From Bacteroidota bacterium (lineage in GTDB: Bacteria; Bacteroidota; Bacteroidia; Cytophagales; Cyclobacteriaceae): a stretch of DNA of 47,427 bases. Positions 40,174 to 47,283 of the stretch are shown piece by piece. The notes under the pieces were generated by a model. The model was not told the DNA's origin, made no database searches, and worked only from the letters and a program-made list of their open reading frames with translations. Each line of letters opens with the position of its first letter. Within the stretch, counting starts at the first letter, position 1. The stretch is from contig CANIVF010000032.1 in assembly GCA_947470895.1 (NCBI GenBank), forward strand, positions 1 to 47,427. The letters are read 5' to 3'. The position numbers were made by a program, and so were the translations under genes.

Positions 40174-40896
40174 ATGAGTATTAGATTGGATATGTTGGTA
40201 TTGGCGGCTCATCCCGATGATGCTGAATTGGGATGTGGTGGAGCGATTGCTAAACATGTGGCACTGGGTCATAAGGTTGGTGTTGTGGATTTTACCCGGG
40301 GCGAATTAGGAACCCGGGGAACAGTGCAAACTCGCAATGAAGAAGCGGCCGCATCGGCAAAAATACTTGGACTCGCTGTGCGAGAGAATTTGAATTTCCG
40401 TGATGGCTTTTTTCAAAATGATGAACAGCATCAACTTGAAGTGGCCAAACTGATTCGAAAGTATCAGCCGGAAATTATCATCGGTAATGCAATTTATGAT
40501 CGTCATCCGGATCATGGAAAAGGAGCAGGGCTTTCTTTCGATGCATGCTTCATGGCTGGGCTGGTAAAAATTGAAACAACTCACGAAGGAGAGAAACAAC
40601 TTCCGTGGAGACCGAAAGCATTATATCACTATATACAAAGCCAATATATTCAGCCTGATTTTGTTGTCGATATCTCAGAACATTGGAACACGAAGATGGA
40701 ATCCATCCGCGCTTTCAAAACTCAGTTCTATGATCCCAACAGCAATGAACCGGAGACTTACATTTCCAATCCCGCTTTCATGAAGATGCTGGAGTCTCGT
40801 GCTCAGGAATATGGACACGCTATTGGTGTTAAATTTGGCGAAGGCTTCACCGTGAGAAGAAGTATTGGTGTGGATAACCTGTTCTCCATTAAATAG
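40174..40896 (+). CDS. bshB1: Bacillithiol biosynthesis deacetylase BshB1
   Basis: 240 residues of the LmbE-like deacetylase fold. Zinc-binding AAHPDDAELGCGG (His13, Asp16) and the HPDH motif (111-114) are intact; the BshB1-type features TRGELGTRGT and SEHWNTKMESIRAFKTQFY are present. It removes the acetyl group from GlcNAc-malate in bacillithiol synthesis, a cytoplasmic low-molecular-weight thiol used by many Bacteroidota. It is 8 bp after trxB, which fits a redox role. Confidence 0.95.
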   Translation: MSIRLDMLVLAAHPDDAELGCGGAIAKHVALGHKVGVVDFTRGELGTRGTVQTRNEEAAASAKILGLAVRENLNFRDGFFQNDEQHQLEVAKLIRKYQPEIIIGNAIYDRHPDHGKGAGLSFDACFMAGLVKIETTHEGEKQLPWRPKALYHYIQSQYIQPDFVVDISEHWNTKMESIRAFKTQFYDPNSNEPETYISNPAFMKMLESRAQEYGHAIGVKFGEGFTVRRSIGVDNLFSIK

Positions 40897-40900
40897 GATA

Positions 40901-40941
40901 AGCCACAGCGTCACTGATTAAAAATCTGTGAATCTGTGGCT
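40901..40941. terminator. Bidirectional hairpin between bshB1 and pdxH
   Basis: AGCCACAG and CTGTGGCT pair, with an inner arm TCACtGAT/ATCtGTGA nested between them. It fills the gap between two convergent genes and probably stops both transcripts. Confidence 0.6.
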
Positions 40942-40947
40942 ATTGAT

Positions 40948-41595
40948 TTATGGTGCTAATCTTCGGATCATCCACATATCTTTGCGCTCTCCTTTATAGA
41001 ACACAATGCGGTCGTGCAATCGACTTGGTCTGCCTTGCCAGAATTCAATTTCAAAAGGCTTTACCGAGTATCCTCCCCATTGGTGGGGCTTTGGTATTAA
41101 CTCCCGATCTTTGAATTTCTTCTCTAGTTCCTTAACACGATCTTCCAATAAAGAACGATCATTGATCACACTGCTTTGGGGTGATGCCCAGGCACCAATC
41201 TGACTTCCACGTGGCCGGCTCTGAAAATACTTTTCAGATGTAGATGCCTCTAAACGCTGACTGATTCCTTCAATGCGCACTTGCCGCTCTAACTCCGGCC
41301 AGAAGAACGTGAGCGCGCAAGCTGGATTGTTCTCCAGCTCTTTTCCTTTCTGACTTTGATAGTTGGTATAAAATAAAAACTTACCCTGCTCAATTCCTTT
41401 TAGTAAAACAATTCTGGCTGATGGTCGTCCTGTTTCAGTTACGGTGGATAATGTCATGGCGTTGGGTTCCAATGCTTCGGCTCGTAAAGCTTCATCAAAC
41501 CATTTCTCGAAATGAAGAATGGGATCGTTGCCAATCGAACTAACTTCGAGTGTTTCTTTGGCGTATTCTTTTCGGATTTCAGAGAGGGAGATCAT
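40948..41595 (-). CDS. pdxH: Pyridoxamine 5'-phosphate oxidase
   Basis: 215 residues, full length. FMN-binding RIVLLKGIEQGKFLFYTNYQ followed by SQKGKELENNPACALTFFWP, and the C-terminal signature IEFWQGRPSRLHDRIVFYK are characteristic. It oxidises pyridoxine or pyridoxamine 5'-phosphate to pyridoxal 5'-phosphate. It is convergent with bshB1 and divergent from the YqgE gene. Confidence 0.97.
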   Translation of the reverse strand: MISLSEIRKEYAKETLEVSSIGNDPILHFEKWFDEALRAEALEPNAMTLSTVTETGRPSARIVLLKGIEQGKFLFYTNYQSQKGKELENNPACALTFFWPELERQVRIEGISQRLEASTSEKYFQSRPRGSQIGAWASPQSSVINDRSLLEDRVKELEKKFKDRELIPKPHQWGGYSVKPFEIEFWQGRPSRLHDRIVFYKGERKDMWMIRRLAP

Positions 41596-41723
41596 GGTCT
41601 ATGTATATTTTGTCAAAAATTAGTAAATACAAAGTTTGCTTCTCACAAAAACCTTGTCTTTCTTAAGTTTAATTTCGTATAAAAAGGTGCTACACAAAAT
41701 TCATTCAATAAACCGATAACAAT

Positions 41724-42299
41724 ATGGAGTTTTTTGAATATCGAAATAAGATTGATCTGCAAAAGGGAAGGATCTTATTGTCTGAACCTTACCTGGCCGA
41801 TCCTAACTTTGAACGAACAGTAATTTTACTGACCGAACATAATGAAGACGGTTCAGTGGGTTTCATCTTGAATAAACCTTCCGAGTCGCACGTGAGTGAA
41901 GTGATGGAAGATTTAAAAGGGTTGGATGCACCGATATTCATTGGAGGCCCGGTGCAGCAAGACACCATGCATTTCATCCACTGCTATCCAGATCTGGAAG
42001 ACGCCATCGAATTGGAACAGGGAATATACTGGGGAGGTAATTTTGATCAGTTGTTGACCAAGGTAGAAACAGGTGAGTTTTTGGTTTCTGAAATCAAGTT
42101 CTTTTTAGGCTACAGTGGTTGGTCGCCCGATCAGCTACAGGAAGAGTTAAAACTTAACTCGTGGATTGTAAGCGACCGTATTTCACAGGAGTTGATCTTT
42201 GAAACGTTACCCGATCAGATGTGGAAAAGGGCGATGCAGGAGTTGGGAGGGCGTTTTTCAGTTTATTCGAATTACCCGGCCGATCCACGCATGAATTAA
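41724..42299 (+). CDS. YqgE/AlgH family protein
   Basis: 191 residues with the family core KGRILLSEPYLADPNFERTV, then GSVGFILNKPSE, FIGGPVQQDTMHFIH and FFLGYSGWSPDQLQEELK. The family is widespread; AlgH was linked genetically to alginate regulation in Pseudomonas, but the biochemical role is unknown. No signal peptide. Monocistronic-looking, between pdxH and the DUF349 gene. Confidence 0.92.
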   Translation: MEFFEYRNKIDLQKGRILLSEPYLADPNFERTVILLTEHNEDGSVGFILNKPSESHVSEVMEDLKGLDAPIFIGGPVQQDTMHFIHCYPDLEDAIELEQGIYWGGNFDQLLTKVETGEFLVSEIKFFLGYSGWSPDQLQEELKLNSWIVSDRISQELIFETLPDQMWKRAMQELGGRFSVYSNYPADPRMN

Positions 42300-42342
42300 A
42301 GGATTTTACTATTTTTACCGTCCCTTTAAAAAGGGTTTTATA

Positions 42343-44202
42343 ATGGAAAATGAAAAAGAGGTGAACCAAGAGAAAGAATTGGTTGCAGGGGAGGAAGGTT
42401 CCGGTTCTGCATTTACAGGAGCCGAGGCAAAGTCTTCTGATAAAGAAGCTTCAATAGAGGTGGACACAACCATCGAATCTGAAGAACATGTGCTACCCGA
42501 TTACTCACAGCTCTCCAAAAGAGAACTGGTGGAAGTAGTGAAAGAACTGGCCAGAAGTGATGACTTTAAAAAGTCTGATGCTGTCCTTAAGGAAATAAAG
42601 CCATTGGTTGATGAAATCAGGACACAAGAGAGATCCGGAGCCTTAATCAAATTTAAAAATGAGGGAGGAGGTGAAGATGATTTTGAATATCGCCTTGATG
42701 AATCCGATCATGCCTTTGAAGCTTCTTTAAAACTGATACGCGATAAGCGAAATCAGTTCTATAAAAATCAGGAAGAAAGAAAGAACGACAACCTTCGCAA
42801 GAAGAACGAAATATTGGAACAGCTTCGCGTGTTGATTGACGGTGAAGATAATCCTAACTCATTTCAGGTATTTAAAGATCTTCAATTGCAGTGGAAGCAG
42901 GTTGGCCCCGTGCCAATTTCAAACATCAAGACATTATGGGCTAACTACAATGCATTAATCGATCGCTTTTATGATCACCGTTCCATTTACTTTGAACTAA
43001 AAGAACTTGATCGCAAACGAAATCTGGAAGCCAAGATTGAAATATGTGCCAAGGCAGAACGTCTGGCTGAAGTAGCGCTTATCAAAGATGCCGTGCGTGA
43101 TTTGAATGAGTTGCACAACGAGTTCAAGCATGTTGGCCCTGTACCTAAGGAAGACCAGGAAAATGTATGGCAGCGTTTTAAAAAAGCTTCGGATAACGTC
43201 TATGAGAAAAGAGATGCTTTCGTGGCAGGTCTTCAGGTTGAATTGTTAAAGAACATGGAAGTGAAGGCGCAGTTGCTGACCGAGATTGATTCCTTCGGTT
43301 CCTATGCCACCGATCGTATCAAAGAGTGGAATCAGAAGACCCAGCAGATTTTAGAACTTCAAAAGAAGTGGGATGCTGTAGGTGCTGTGCCTCGCGCCAA
43401 AGCAAAAGACCTGAACAAAAAATTCTGGAGTTCTTTTAAAGCATTTTTTCATAATAAGGGCATCTTCTTTAAGAAACTCGATGAAGAGCGGAGCATCAAC
43501 CTAAAGGCCAAGCAGGACCTTGTGAAGCGCGCGCTGGAACTGAAAGTAAGCGAAGATTGGTCGAAGACATCGCAGGAAATGATAGAACTTCAGAAAAAGT
43601 GGAAGGAAGTTGGCCCTGTACCTGAAAAGCAAAGAGAAAAAATTTATAAGGAGTTTAAAGAAGCTTGTGATTTCTTCTTCGAGCAACGAAGAGGCACTCA
43701 GGAGAAAGCAGATCTGGAGCAGGACGAAAATCTAAAGAAAAAAGAATCTGTTATTGACCTGATGATGCAAGCAGTGAGGGGGGGAACCGGAACGCGTGAA
43801 GCATTACAAGAACTGCAAGCACAATTCAATTCTATAGGATTTGTACCTAAGAATGCCATGGCTTCGATGAGGAGTCGTTTTAATGATGCCGTATCAAAAT
43901 ATATAGCATCCATCGGAGGCATCAACACGGAAGAAAAAGAGCGCATGTCGTTGGAGTCTGAACTATCCAGCCTGCGCAACGACCCACAGGCCGAACGCAA
44001 AATCTATCAAAAAGAGCAGACGTTGAGAAAGCAAATCATGAAGGCTGAGAATGATCTGGCCGTATTGCGTAACAACCTGGAATTCTTTGGCCGATCCAAA
44101 AATGCAGAAAAGTTAAAGGAAGAGTTTAACGGCAAAATCGAAGAAGCCAACGGGCATTTAACAGAATTAAAAAAACAATTGAAACTGTTGAAAACAGTAT
44201 AG
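42343..44202 (+). CDS. DUF349 repeat protein
   Basis: 619 residues. After an acidic, low-complexity N-terminus (about 1-55) there are about five helical DUF349 repeats, each with a motif like LQLQWKQVGPVP, FKHVGPVPKEDQENVWQRFK, LQKKWDAVGAVP and LQKKWKEVGPVP. The end (about 540-619) is a long coiled coil. No enzyme motif, signal or membrane segment is present. The family is common in Bacteroidota; its function is unknown. It precedes tRNA-Thr by 80 bp. Confidence 0.92.
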   Translation: MENEKEVNQEKELVAGEEGSGSAFTGAEAKSSDKEASIEVDTTIESEEHVLPDYSQLSKRELVEVVKELARSDDFKKSDAVLKEIKPLVDEIRTQERSGALIKFKNEGGGEDDFEYRLDESDHAFEASLKLIRDKRNQFYKNQEERKNDNLRKKNEILEQLRVLIDGEDNPNSFQVFKDLQLQWKQVGPVPISNIKTLWANYNALIDRFYDHRSIYFELKELDRKRNLEAKIEICAKAERLAEVALIKDAVRDLNELHNEFKHVGPVPKEDQENVWQRFKKASDNVYEKRDAFVAGLQVELLKNMEVKAQLLTEIDSFGSYATDRIKEWNQKTQQILELQKKWDAVGAVPRAKAKDLNKKFWSSFKAFFHNKGIFFKKLDEERSINLKAKQDLVKRALELKVSEDWSKTSQEMIELQKKWKEVGPVPEKQREKIYKEFKEACDFFFEQRRGTQEKADLEQDENLKKKESVIDLMMQAVRGGTGTREALQELQAQFNSIGFVPKNAMASMRSRFNDAVSKYIASIGGINTEEKERMSLESELSSLRNDPQAERKIYQKEQTLRKQIMKAENDLAVLRNNLEFFGRSKNAEKLKEEFNGKIEEANGHLTELKKQLKLLKTV

Positions 44203-44209
44203 AGGGAAC

Positions 44210-44239
44210 TTGCAAAACCAAACTCTTCCACTATTTTTG
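44210..44239 (+). promoter_or_regulatory. tRNA-Thr promoter (TTG-N19-TATTTTTG)
   Basis: TTG at 44210-44212 and TATTTTTG at 44232-44239 are exactly 19 bp apart, a near-ideal Bacteroidota primary-sigma promoter. It is 43 bp upstream of the tRNA, as expected for a short processed leader. Confidence 0.75.
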
Positions 44240-44282
44240 CACCTCGCTTTAATATCCTTTTCGGAAAATTAAAAATATGAAG

Positions 44283-44356
<74 letters not shown>

Positions 44357-44374
44357 ACTGATAATCAGCAACTT

Positions 44375-44405
44375 AAAGGCCCCAAGAAGGGGCCTTTATT
44401 ATTAT
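44375..44405 (+). terminator. Intrinsic terminator after tRNA-Thr (element-borne)
   Basis: AAAGGCCCC and GGGGCCTTT form a perfect 9-bp stem with loop AAGAA, followed by an AT-rich tail. It ends the tRNA transcript and lies inside the element, so it replaced the original terminator now at 46413. Confidence 0.85.
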
Positions 44406-44428
44406 CCTACATAGAAACTACATAGTAA
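44405..44428 (+). repeat. Left 24-bp repeat with two CTACATAG boxes
   Basis: CTACATAG occurs at 44407 and 44418, start to start 11 bp, about one helix turn. The whole 24 bp recurs identically and in the same orientation at 46201-46224. The spacing fits arm-type recombinase binding sites. Confidence 0.7.
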
Positions 44429-44547
44429 ATGTAAGCAGTTCGAAATAGCCGCAATTCGTGCAATTTAATGAACAAAAATGAATGGTGGTTTCGGTCTAAC
44501 CATCTGATATAGAGGACTTTTACGGTGAATGTTTCTGTAAAAACATA

Positions 44548-44555
44548 TAAGTTTG
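44548..44555 (+). promoter_or_regulatory. Putative -7 box of the lipoprotein gene
   Basis: TAAGTTTG matches TAnnTTTG, 33 bp upstream of the lipoprotein ATG. There is no clear -33 TTG. Confidence 0.35.
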
Positions 44556-44588
44556 TTATCTAGTTAATCAACAAAACACGGAAATATC

Positions 44589-45020
44589 ATGAGAAAAAGA
44601 CTTTTTATCATTCTACTGTTTTCGCTATTCTTTTCCTGTTCGGAGAAGAATGAGCCCACGCCTGTTGTTTACACGTCCCTGATTGGGGAGTGGTCGTTTA
44701 AGGGAGCCACCGTATCGGGTACGTTTAAGATTTCTGATTTCTCTGGCAAGCTATCCATTGATGATAGTTTTGGATCGTTTACAATCAATGGCAAGACCAG
44801 CCTTATTACAAAAAAATATGAGGTTACCATTGATGGGTTTAAGATCGTGTACCTGGCTATGATTGGGGCTGATATAAAAACAACCAATGACAATTTTCTT
44901 TCATTTTCTCAGGCGGGGGAGTATAGTAGCGACTATAAAACGATGACGTTTAGCCGGTATCAGTATAATTTAGATGGAGTAGTTATTAATGACGCGGTGA
45001 CGGCCACACGAACCAAGTAA
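44589..45020 (+). CDS. Small lipoprotein, lipocalin-like
   Basis: 143 residues with a lipoprotein signal (MRKRLFIILLFSLFFSC, Cys17). After a short linker the mature part is all-beta, with GEWSFKGATVSGTFKISDFS and a C-terminal TFSRYQYNLDGVV, as in small lipocalin-like lipoproteins of Bacteroidota, though I do not recognise a defined family. It would be anchored in an outer or inner membrane facing the periplasm. It is the cargo gene next to the left end of the element and has its own terminator. Confidence 0.75.
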   Translation: MRKRLFIILLFSLFFSCSEKNEPTPVVYTSLIGEWSFKGATVSGTFKISDFSGKLSIDDSFGSFTINGKTSLITKKYEVTIDGFKIVYLAMIGADIKTTNDNFLSFSQAGEYSSDYKTMTFSRYQYNLDGVVINDAVTATRTK

Positions 45021-45027
45021 AATTACG

Positions 45028-45055
45028 AAGGCGAAAATTATTTCGCCTTTATTTT
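45028..45055 (+). terminator. Intrinsic terminator after the lipoprotein gene
   Basis: AAGGCGAAA pairs perfectly with TTTCGCCTT around loop ATTA, followed by TATTTTG. It starts 7 bp after the stop codon. Confidence 0.8.
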
Positions 45056-45106
45056 GAATCGAAAGGATCATTGTGCTATAGAAACCAGCAGCTAAAAGAA
45101 GAGTAC

Positions 45107-45214
45107 CTACGCCACGGGTATAAATTTCGAAATGGCCTTTTTGGGATAAGAAGTATAAAACTCTCTTAGGGTTAACCCAGTAGCCTTGCGTATTTCCCTC
45201 GCTATTGGCTTCAT
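45107..45214 (-). CDS. Possible 35-aa ORF downstream of the XRE gene
   Basis: ATG at 45214 gives MKPIAREIRKATGLTLREFY and continues to a TAG at 45107. It lies 45 bp after the XRE stop in the same direction and is rich in Lys/Arg, as small DNA-binding or excisionase-like proteins are. A second minus-strand frame is also open over the same DNA (see findings), so at most one of the two is likely to be real. I do not recognise either. Confidence 0.25.
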   Translation of the reverse strand: MKPIAREIRKATGLTLREFYTSYPKKAISKFIPVA

Positions 45215-45259
45215 TGTTGGCTTGTTTGACAATAAAGTTAAACAGAAAGGTAATTAATA

Positions 45260-45646
45260 TTATCGTTTTGTGCTTTCTTTTAAAAATTTAATTAATTGTT
45301 TCTGAGTATCAATTAATTCCTCATAGGTATTAATCTTCTCTTTCATCGCCTGAATCTCCTCAGACTGGTCCGATCGGATAATAACACCCTCTGGGTTGTC
45401 GCTATATCCAAAGAGGTAATCCATCGAAATAGTCTCCCCTTTCTTTTTGTAGAAATCCCCGATACCCATTAGCATTTCCAGGCCGGGTATAAAGTTTCCG
45501 TTCTCACAGCCACCATAAGCTGCACGCGTCTTTTTAATAGCCTTTGCTATCTCATGTTGCTTTAAATCATATTTCAGGCGTAATCTTTTAATCCGTTCAG
45601 AAAACGCCTTTTGATCAAAAATGTAAGGGCTGCCTTTTACTCGCAT
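45260..45646 (-). CDS. XRE-family helix-turn-helix regulator
   Basis: 128 residues. Residues about 13-75 form a lambda-repressor-like HTH domain (RIKRLRLKYDLKQHEIAKAI, then AAYGGCENGNFIPGLEMLMG and DYLFGYSD). The C-terminal part (about 90-128) is a coiled coil (EEIQAMKEKINTYEELIDTQ), probably for dimerisation. Such proteins often control element gene expression; its target is unknown. It is preceded by a TACTTTTG box and lies between the lipoprotein and the integrase remnant. Confidence 0.88.
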   Translation of the reverse strand: MRVKGSPYIFDQKAFSERIKRLRLKYDLKQHEIAKAIKKTRAAYGGCENGNFIPGLEMLMGIGDFYKKKGETISMDYLFGYSDNPEGVIIRSDQSEEIQAMKEKINTYEELIDTQKQLIKFLKESTKR

Positions 45647-45696
45647 ACGATTTTCGGTTAATGTTAATGATCTAATAATTAAACTCTTTGTGATGA

Positions 45697-45704
45697 CAAA
45701 AGTA
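45697..45704 (-). promoter_or_regulatory. Putative -7 box of the XRE gene
   Basis: TACTTTTG on the minus strand matches TAnnTTTG exactly, about 50 bp upstream of the XRE ATG. The usual -33 position is T-rich without a clear TTG. Confidence 0.4.
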
Positions 45705-45754
45705 TAAAAAAATTAAATCAAATAGCTAACATTATTATCCTTTAGATAGAACAA

Positions 45755-45825
45755 TTTATTATTTCCTTCTGAGTATCAATCATTTTCGCACGAAGCAACA
45801 TTATATTTGAGCGCTTGCATCGTGT
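45755..45825 (-). pseudogene. Possible C-terminal scrap of a second XRE-type gene
   Basis: Translation gives SNIMLLRAKMIDTQKEI, resembling the C-terminal coiled coil of the intact XRE protein (KINTYEELIDTQKQLI). The 14 bp TTCTGAGTATCAAT (plus strand) at 45767-45780 also occurs at 45300-45313 at the matching place in the intact gene. A duplicated and truncated regulator is the simplest reading, but the stretch is short. Confidence 0.3.
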
Positions 45826-46200
45826 TTCTCCATGCGCTCGATCATCCCTTATATCTAAATAGACTGCTAACGGTGTCTTGGTAACCCCATTCAAGGAATT
45901 TTGCTCAAAGATGGCTATAGTTACCCCAGGACGTTAATTGAATGATTCTCAGCTTTTGTCTGAATCTCCGTTAAAAGGGATTTTGTTTTCCTTAAGTCCT
46001 TGGACCTGGGGTTTGACTGGATAGAAGCGAACTCTTCCTTGCTGGATTCAAATTTAGTGGGGCAGAGTCTCTGCACCCATTTTTTCCCCCTATGCGTAGA
46101 GAACTCTGATCTTAATGCTAAATTTCCGGGAGGCAAGTGCTTACCTGGTCTCTATGACCGCGTGTACCTTTGGTTTGTTGCTTTCATCTGGCTTTTTTAG
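45826..46200 (-). pseudogene. Decayed tyrosine recombinase (N-terminal part)
   Basis: Read in two or three frames this stretch gives, in order, KPKVHAVIETR, KFSIKIRVLYA, GKKWVQRL, CPTKFESSKEEFASI, RKTKSLLTEIQTKAE and IAIFEQNS. This order matches the N-terminal arm-binding and core-binding region of Bacteroidota phage-type integrases (roughly DTRR..KFPIKLRVTY..KYYPTKFDLTKEEFE..). In-frame stops at 46141-46143 and 46090-46092 and at least two frame changes show it is dead. The catalytic C-terminal domain is absent. Position beside the right att repeat and orientation away from it fit an integrase. The family call is from pattern memory, not a search. Confidence 0.55.
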
Positions 46201-46224
46201 TCCTACATAGAAACTACATAGTAA
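46201..46224 (+). repeat. Right 24-bp repeat with two CTACATAG boxes
   Basis: Exact copy of 44405-44428, with CTACATAG at 46203 and 46214. A further box with one mismatch (CTACATAA) lies at 46260-46267. It is at the start of the integrase remnant, where integrase arm sites and the int promoter often overlap. Confidence 0.7.
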
Positions 46225-46266
46225 TCGTACTCAAATTTAACTTCTGGATAGATAATAGACTACATA

Positions 46267-46289
46267 AAGAGATAATATTAATATCTCTT
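46267..46289. repeat. Inverted repeat near the right att site
   Basis: AAGAGATA and TATCTCTT, 8 bp, around a 7-nt AT loop. It lies between the CTACATAG boxes and attR, and shares AGATAAT with the inverted repeat at 46327-46343. Confidence 0.5.
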
Positions 46290-46326
46290 CCTAGGGGATT
46301 TCATAGGCGAAAACTACTTTTAAAAA

Positions 46327-46343
46327 AGATAATTTAATTATCT
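46327..46343. repeat. Second inverted repeat near the right att site
   Basis: AGATAATT and AATTATCT form a perfect 8-bp inverted repeat around one T, 15 bp before attR. Directly after it, CTGACTTGT (46342-46350) repeats the beginning of the att core. Confidence 0.5.
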
Positions 46344-46358
46344 GACTTGTTTTTCTAA

Positions 46359-46404
46359 TGACTTGTAATCAGTAGGTCGCTGGTTCGATTCCGGCAGGGG
46401 GCTC
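46359..46404 (+). repeat. attR: orphan 3' half of tRNA-Thr
   Basis: Exact 46-bp copy of 44311-44356. It has the T-arm and 3' acceptor half but no D-arm or 5' acceptor half, so it is not a tRNA gene. It is followed by a terminator, as expected of the original tRNA 3' flank. Confidence 0.88.
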
Positions 46405-46412
46405 TGAAAATC

Positions 46413-46441
46413 AGGCAGTTACGTAAGTGACTGCCTTTTTT
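46413..46441 (+). terminator. Terminator behind attR (probably the original tRNA-Thr terminator)
   Basis: AGGCAGTTAC pairs with GTGACTGCCT (one G-T wobble) around loop GTAA and is followed by TTTTTT. It follows the att repeat by 8 bp. Confidence 0.85.
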
Positions 46442-46993
46442 ATTTTAGGGCTTGCATACAATTTTCATACATTTTTGGCCAACATTTCCAGCTATCGGAA
46501 ACCAACTGCCATGGGTTTAACCATAACCCGTTACACAGATTAAATAAGCGTTGCCCTGGGGGGGACAATGGAAGATAAGCATCAAAGCTATATTTTCTAA
46601 TGAAGGTCTGACGTATCACTTAGGAACTTATATCCTAATATCGGTAGACCATTGGCAGCTTGTATTACAACCACATCATTGATAGGTAACATAAAGGTAT
46701 TTTCAATTTCAATTTTAGATTCTTGAAATACGGGGTGGAGGTTGATCTGGCCGAAAGTGACAGTGGCAATCCGATAGCATCCACGAGGCTAATATTTCGA
46801 GGGTTTCTCCAACTAGAATGCTAATTTTCTGACCGAGCATAAAATCAAATAATTTTGGCATTTATTAATGCTTGTAACTTTAGACAAGTTGTTTTAAACT
46901 TATCATTTATACGTTGAATAATATCTAGCGACTAAGCAGCATTGTTCTGCTTGTTTTATTTAGCTGCCTGCGATATAATAAAGCACTGGCCAG
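46442..46993. other. Region without an intact gene
   Basis: About 550 bp with no complete coding frame. On the minus strand 46600-46788 is open for 63 codons and reads like protein (FGQINLHPVFQESKIEIENT, then MLPINDVVVIQAANGLPILG) but has no start codon near its 5' end and is not recognised; it may be a gene scrap. Confidence 0.4.
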
Positions 46994-47265
46994 TGGACTA
47001 CAACTTCTCTTTCACAGGCACGCAAGTCATTAGAGGCAACTTCAAATGGTTCGAAATGCTTCTTTGCTCTTGGGAGCGATATTAGCGGTACAGTTTAATA
47101 CAATACTGTTGATATTTTTGATGCAGGCACAAACTCATGGAGCACATCAAGTCTTTCAATCCCCAGGGCTGTTTTAGCAGCTGCTTCAGTTTAGATCAAA
47201 AGTTCTTTTTGCTGGTGGAAATGGTCGGGTAGCGCTTCTAATGTTGTTGATATTTATGATATCAA
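46994..47265 (+). pseudogene. Decayed kelch-repeat protein fragment
   Basis: In one frame it reads WTTTSLSQARKSLEATSNGS, a stop (TAA), then YNTVDIFDAGTNSWSTSSLS and IPRAVLAAASV followed by TAG; a shift of frame then gives SKVLFAGGNG and a further shift gives SGSASNVVDIYDIN. The VDIFD..TNSW and SKVLFAGGNG patterns are those of kelch beta-propeller blades found in secreted Bacteroidota proteins. Stops and frameshifts make it non-functional. It ends where the repeat array begins. Confidence 0.6.
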
Positions 47266-47283
47266 CAACAATCCCCAAGTGAA

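Noticed and set aside
46000..46200. Plus-strand frame of 66 codons
   Set aside because: It is antisense to the integrase remnant, which gives a better ordered family pattern on the minus strand.
46359..46404. Second tRNA-Thr gene
   Set aside because: Only the 3' half is present; no D-arm or 5' acceptor strand, so it is an att copy and not a tRNA gene.
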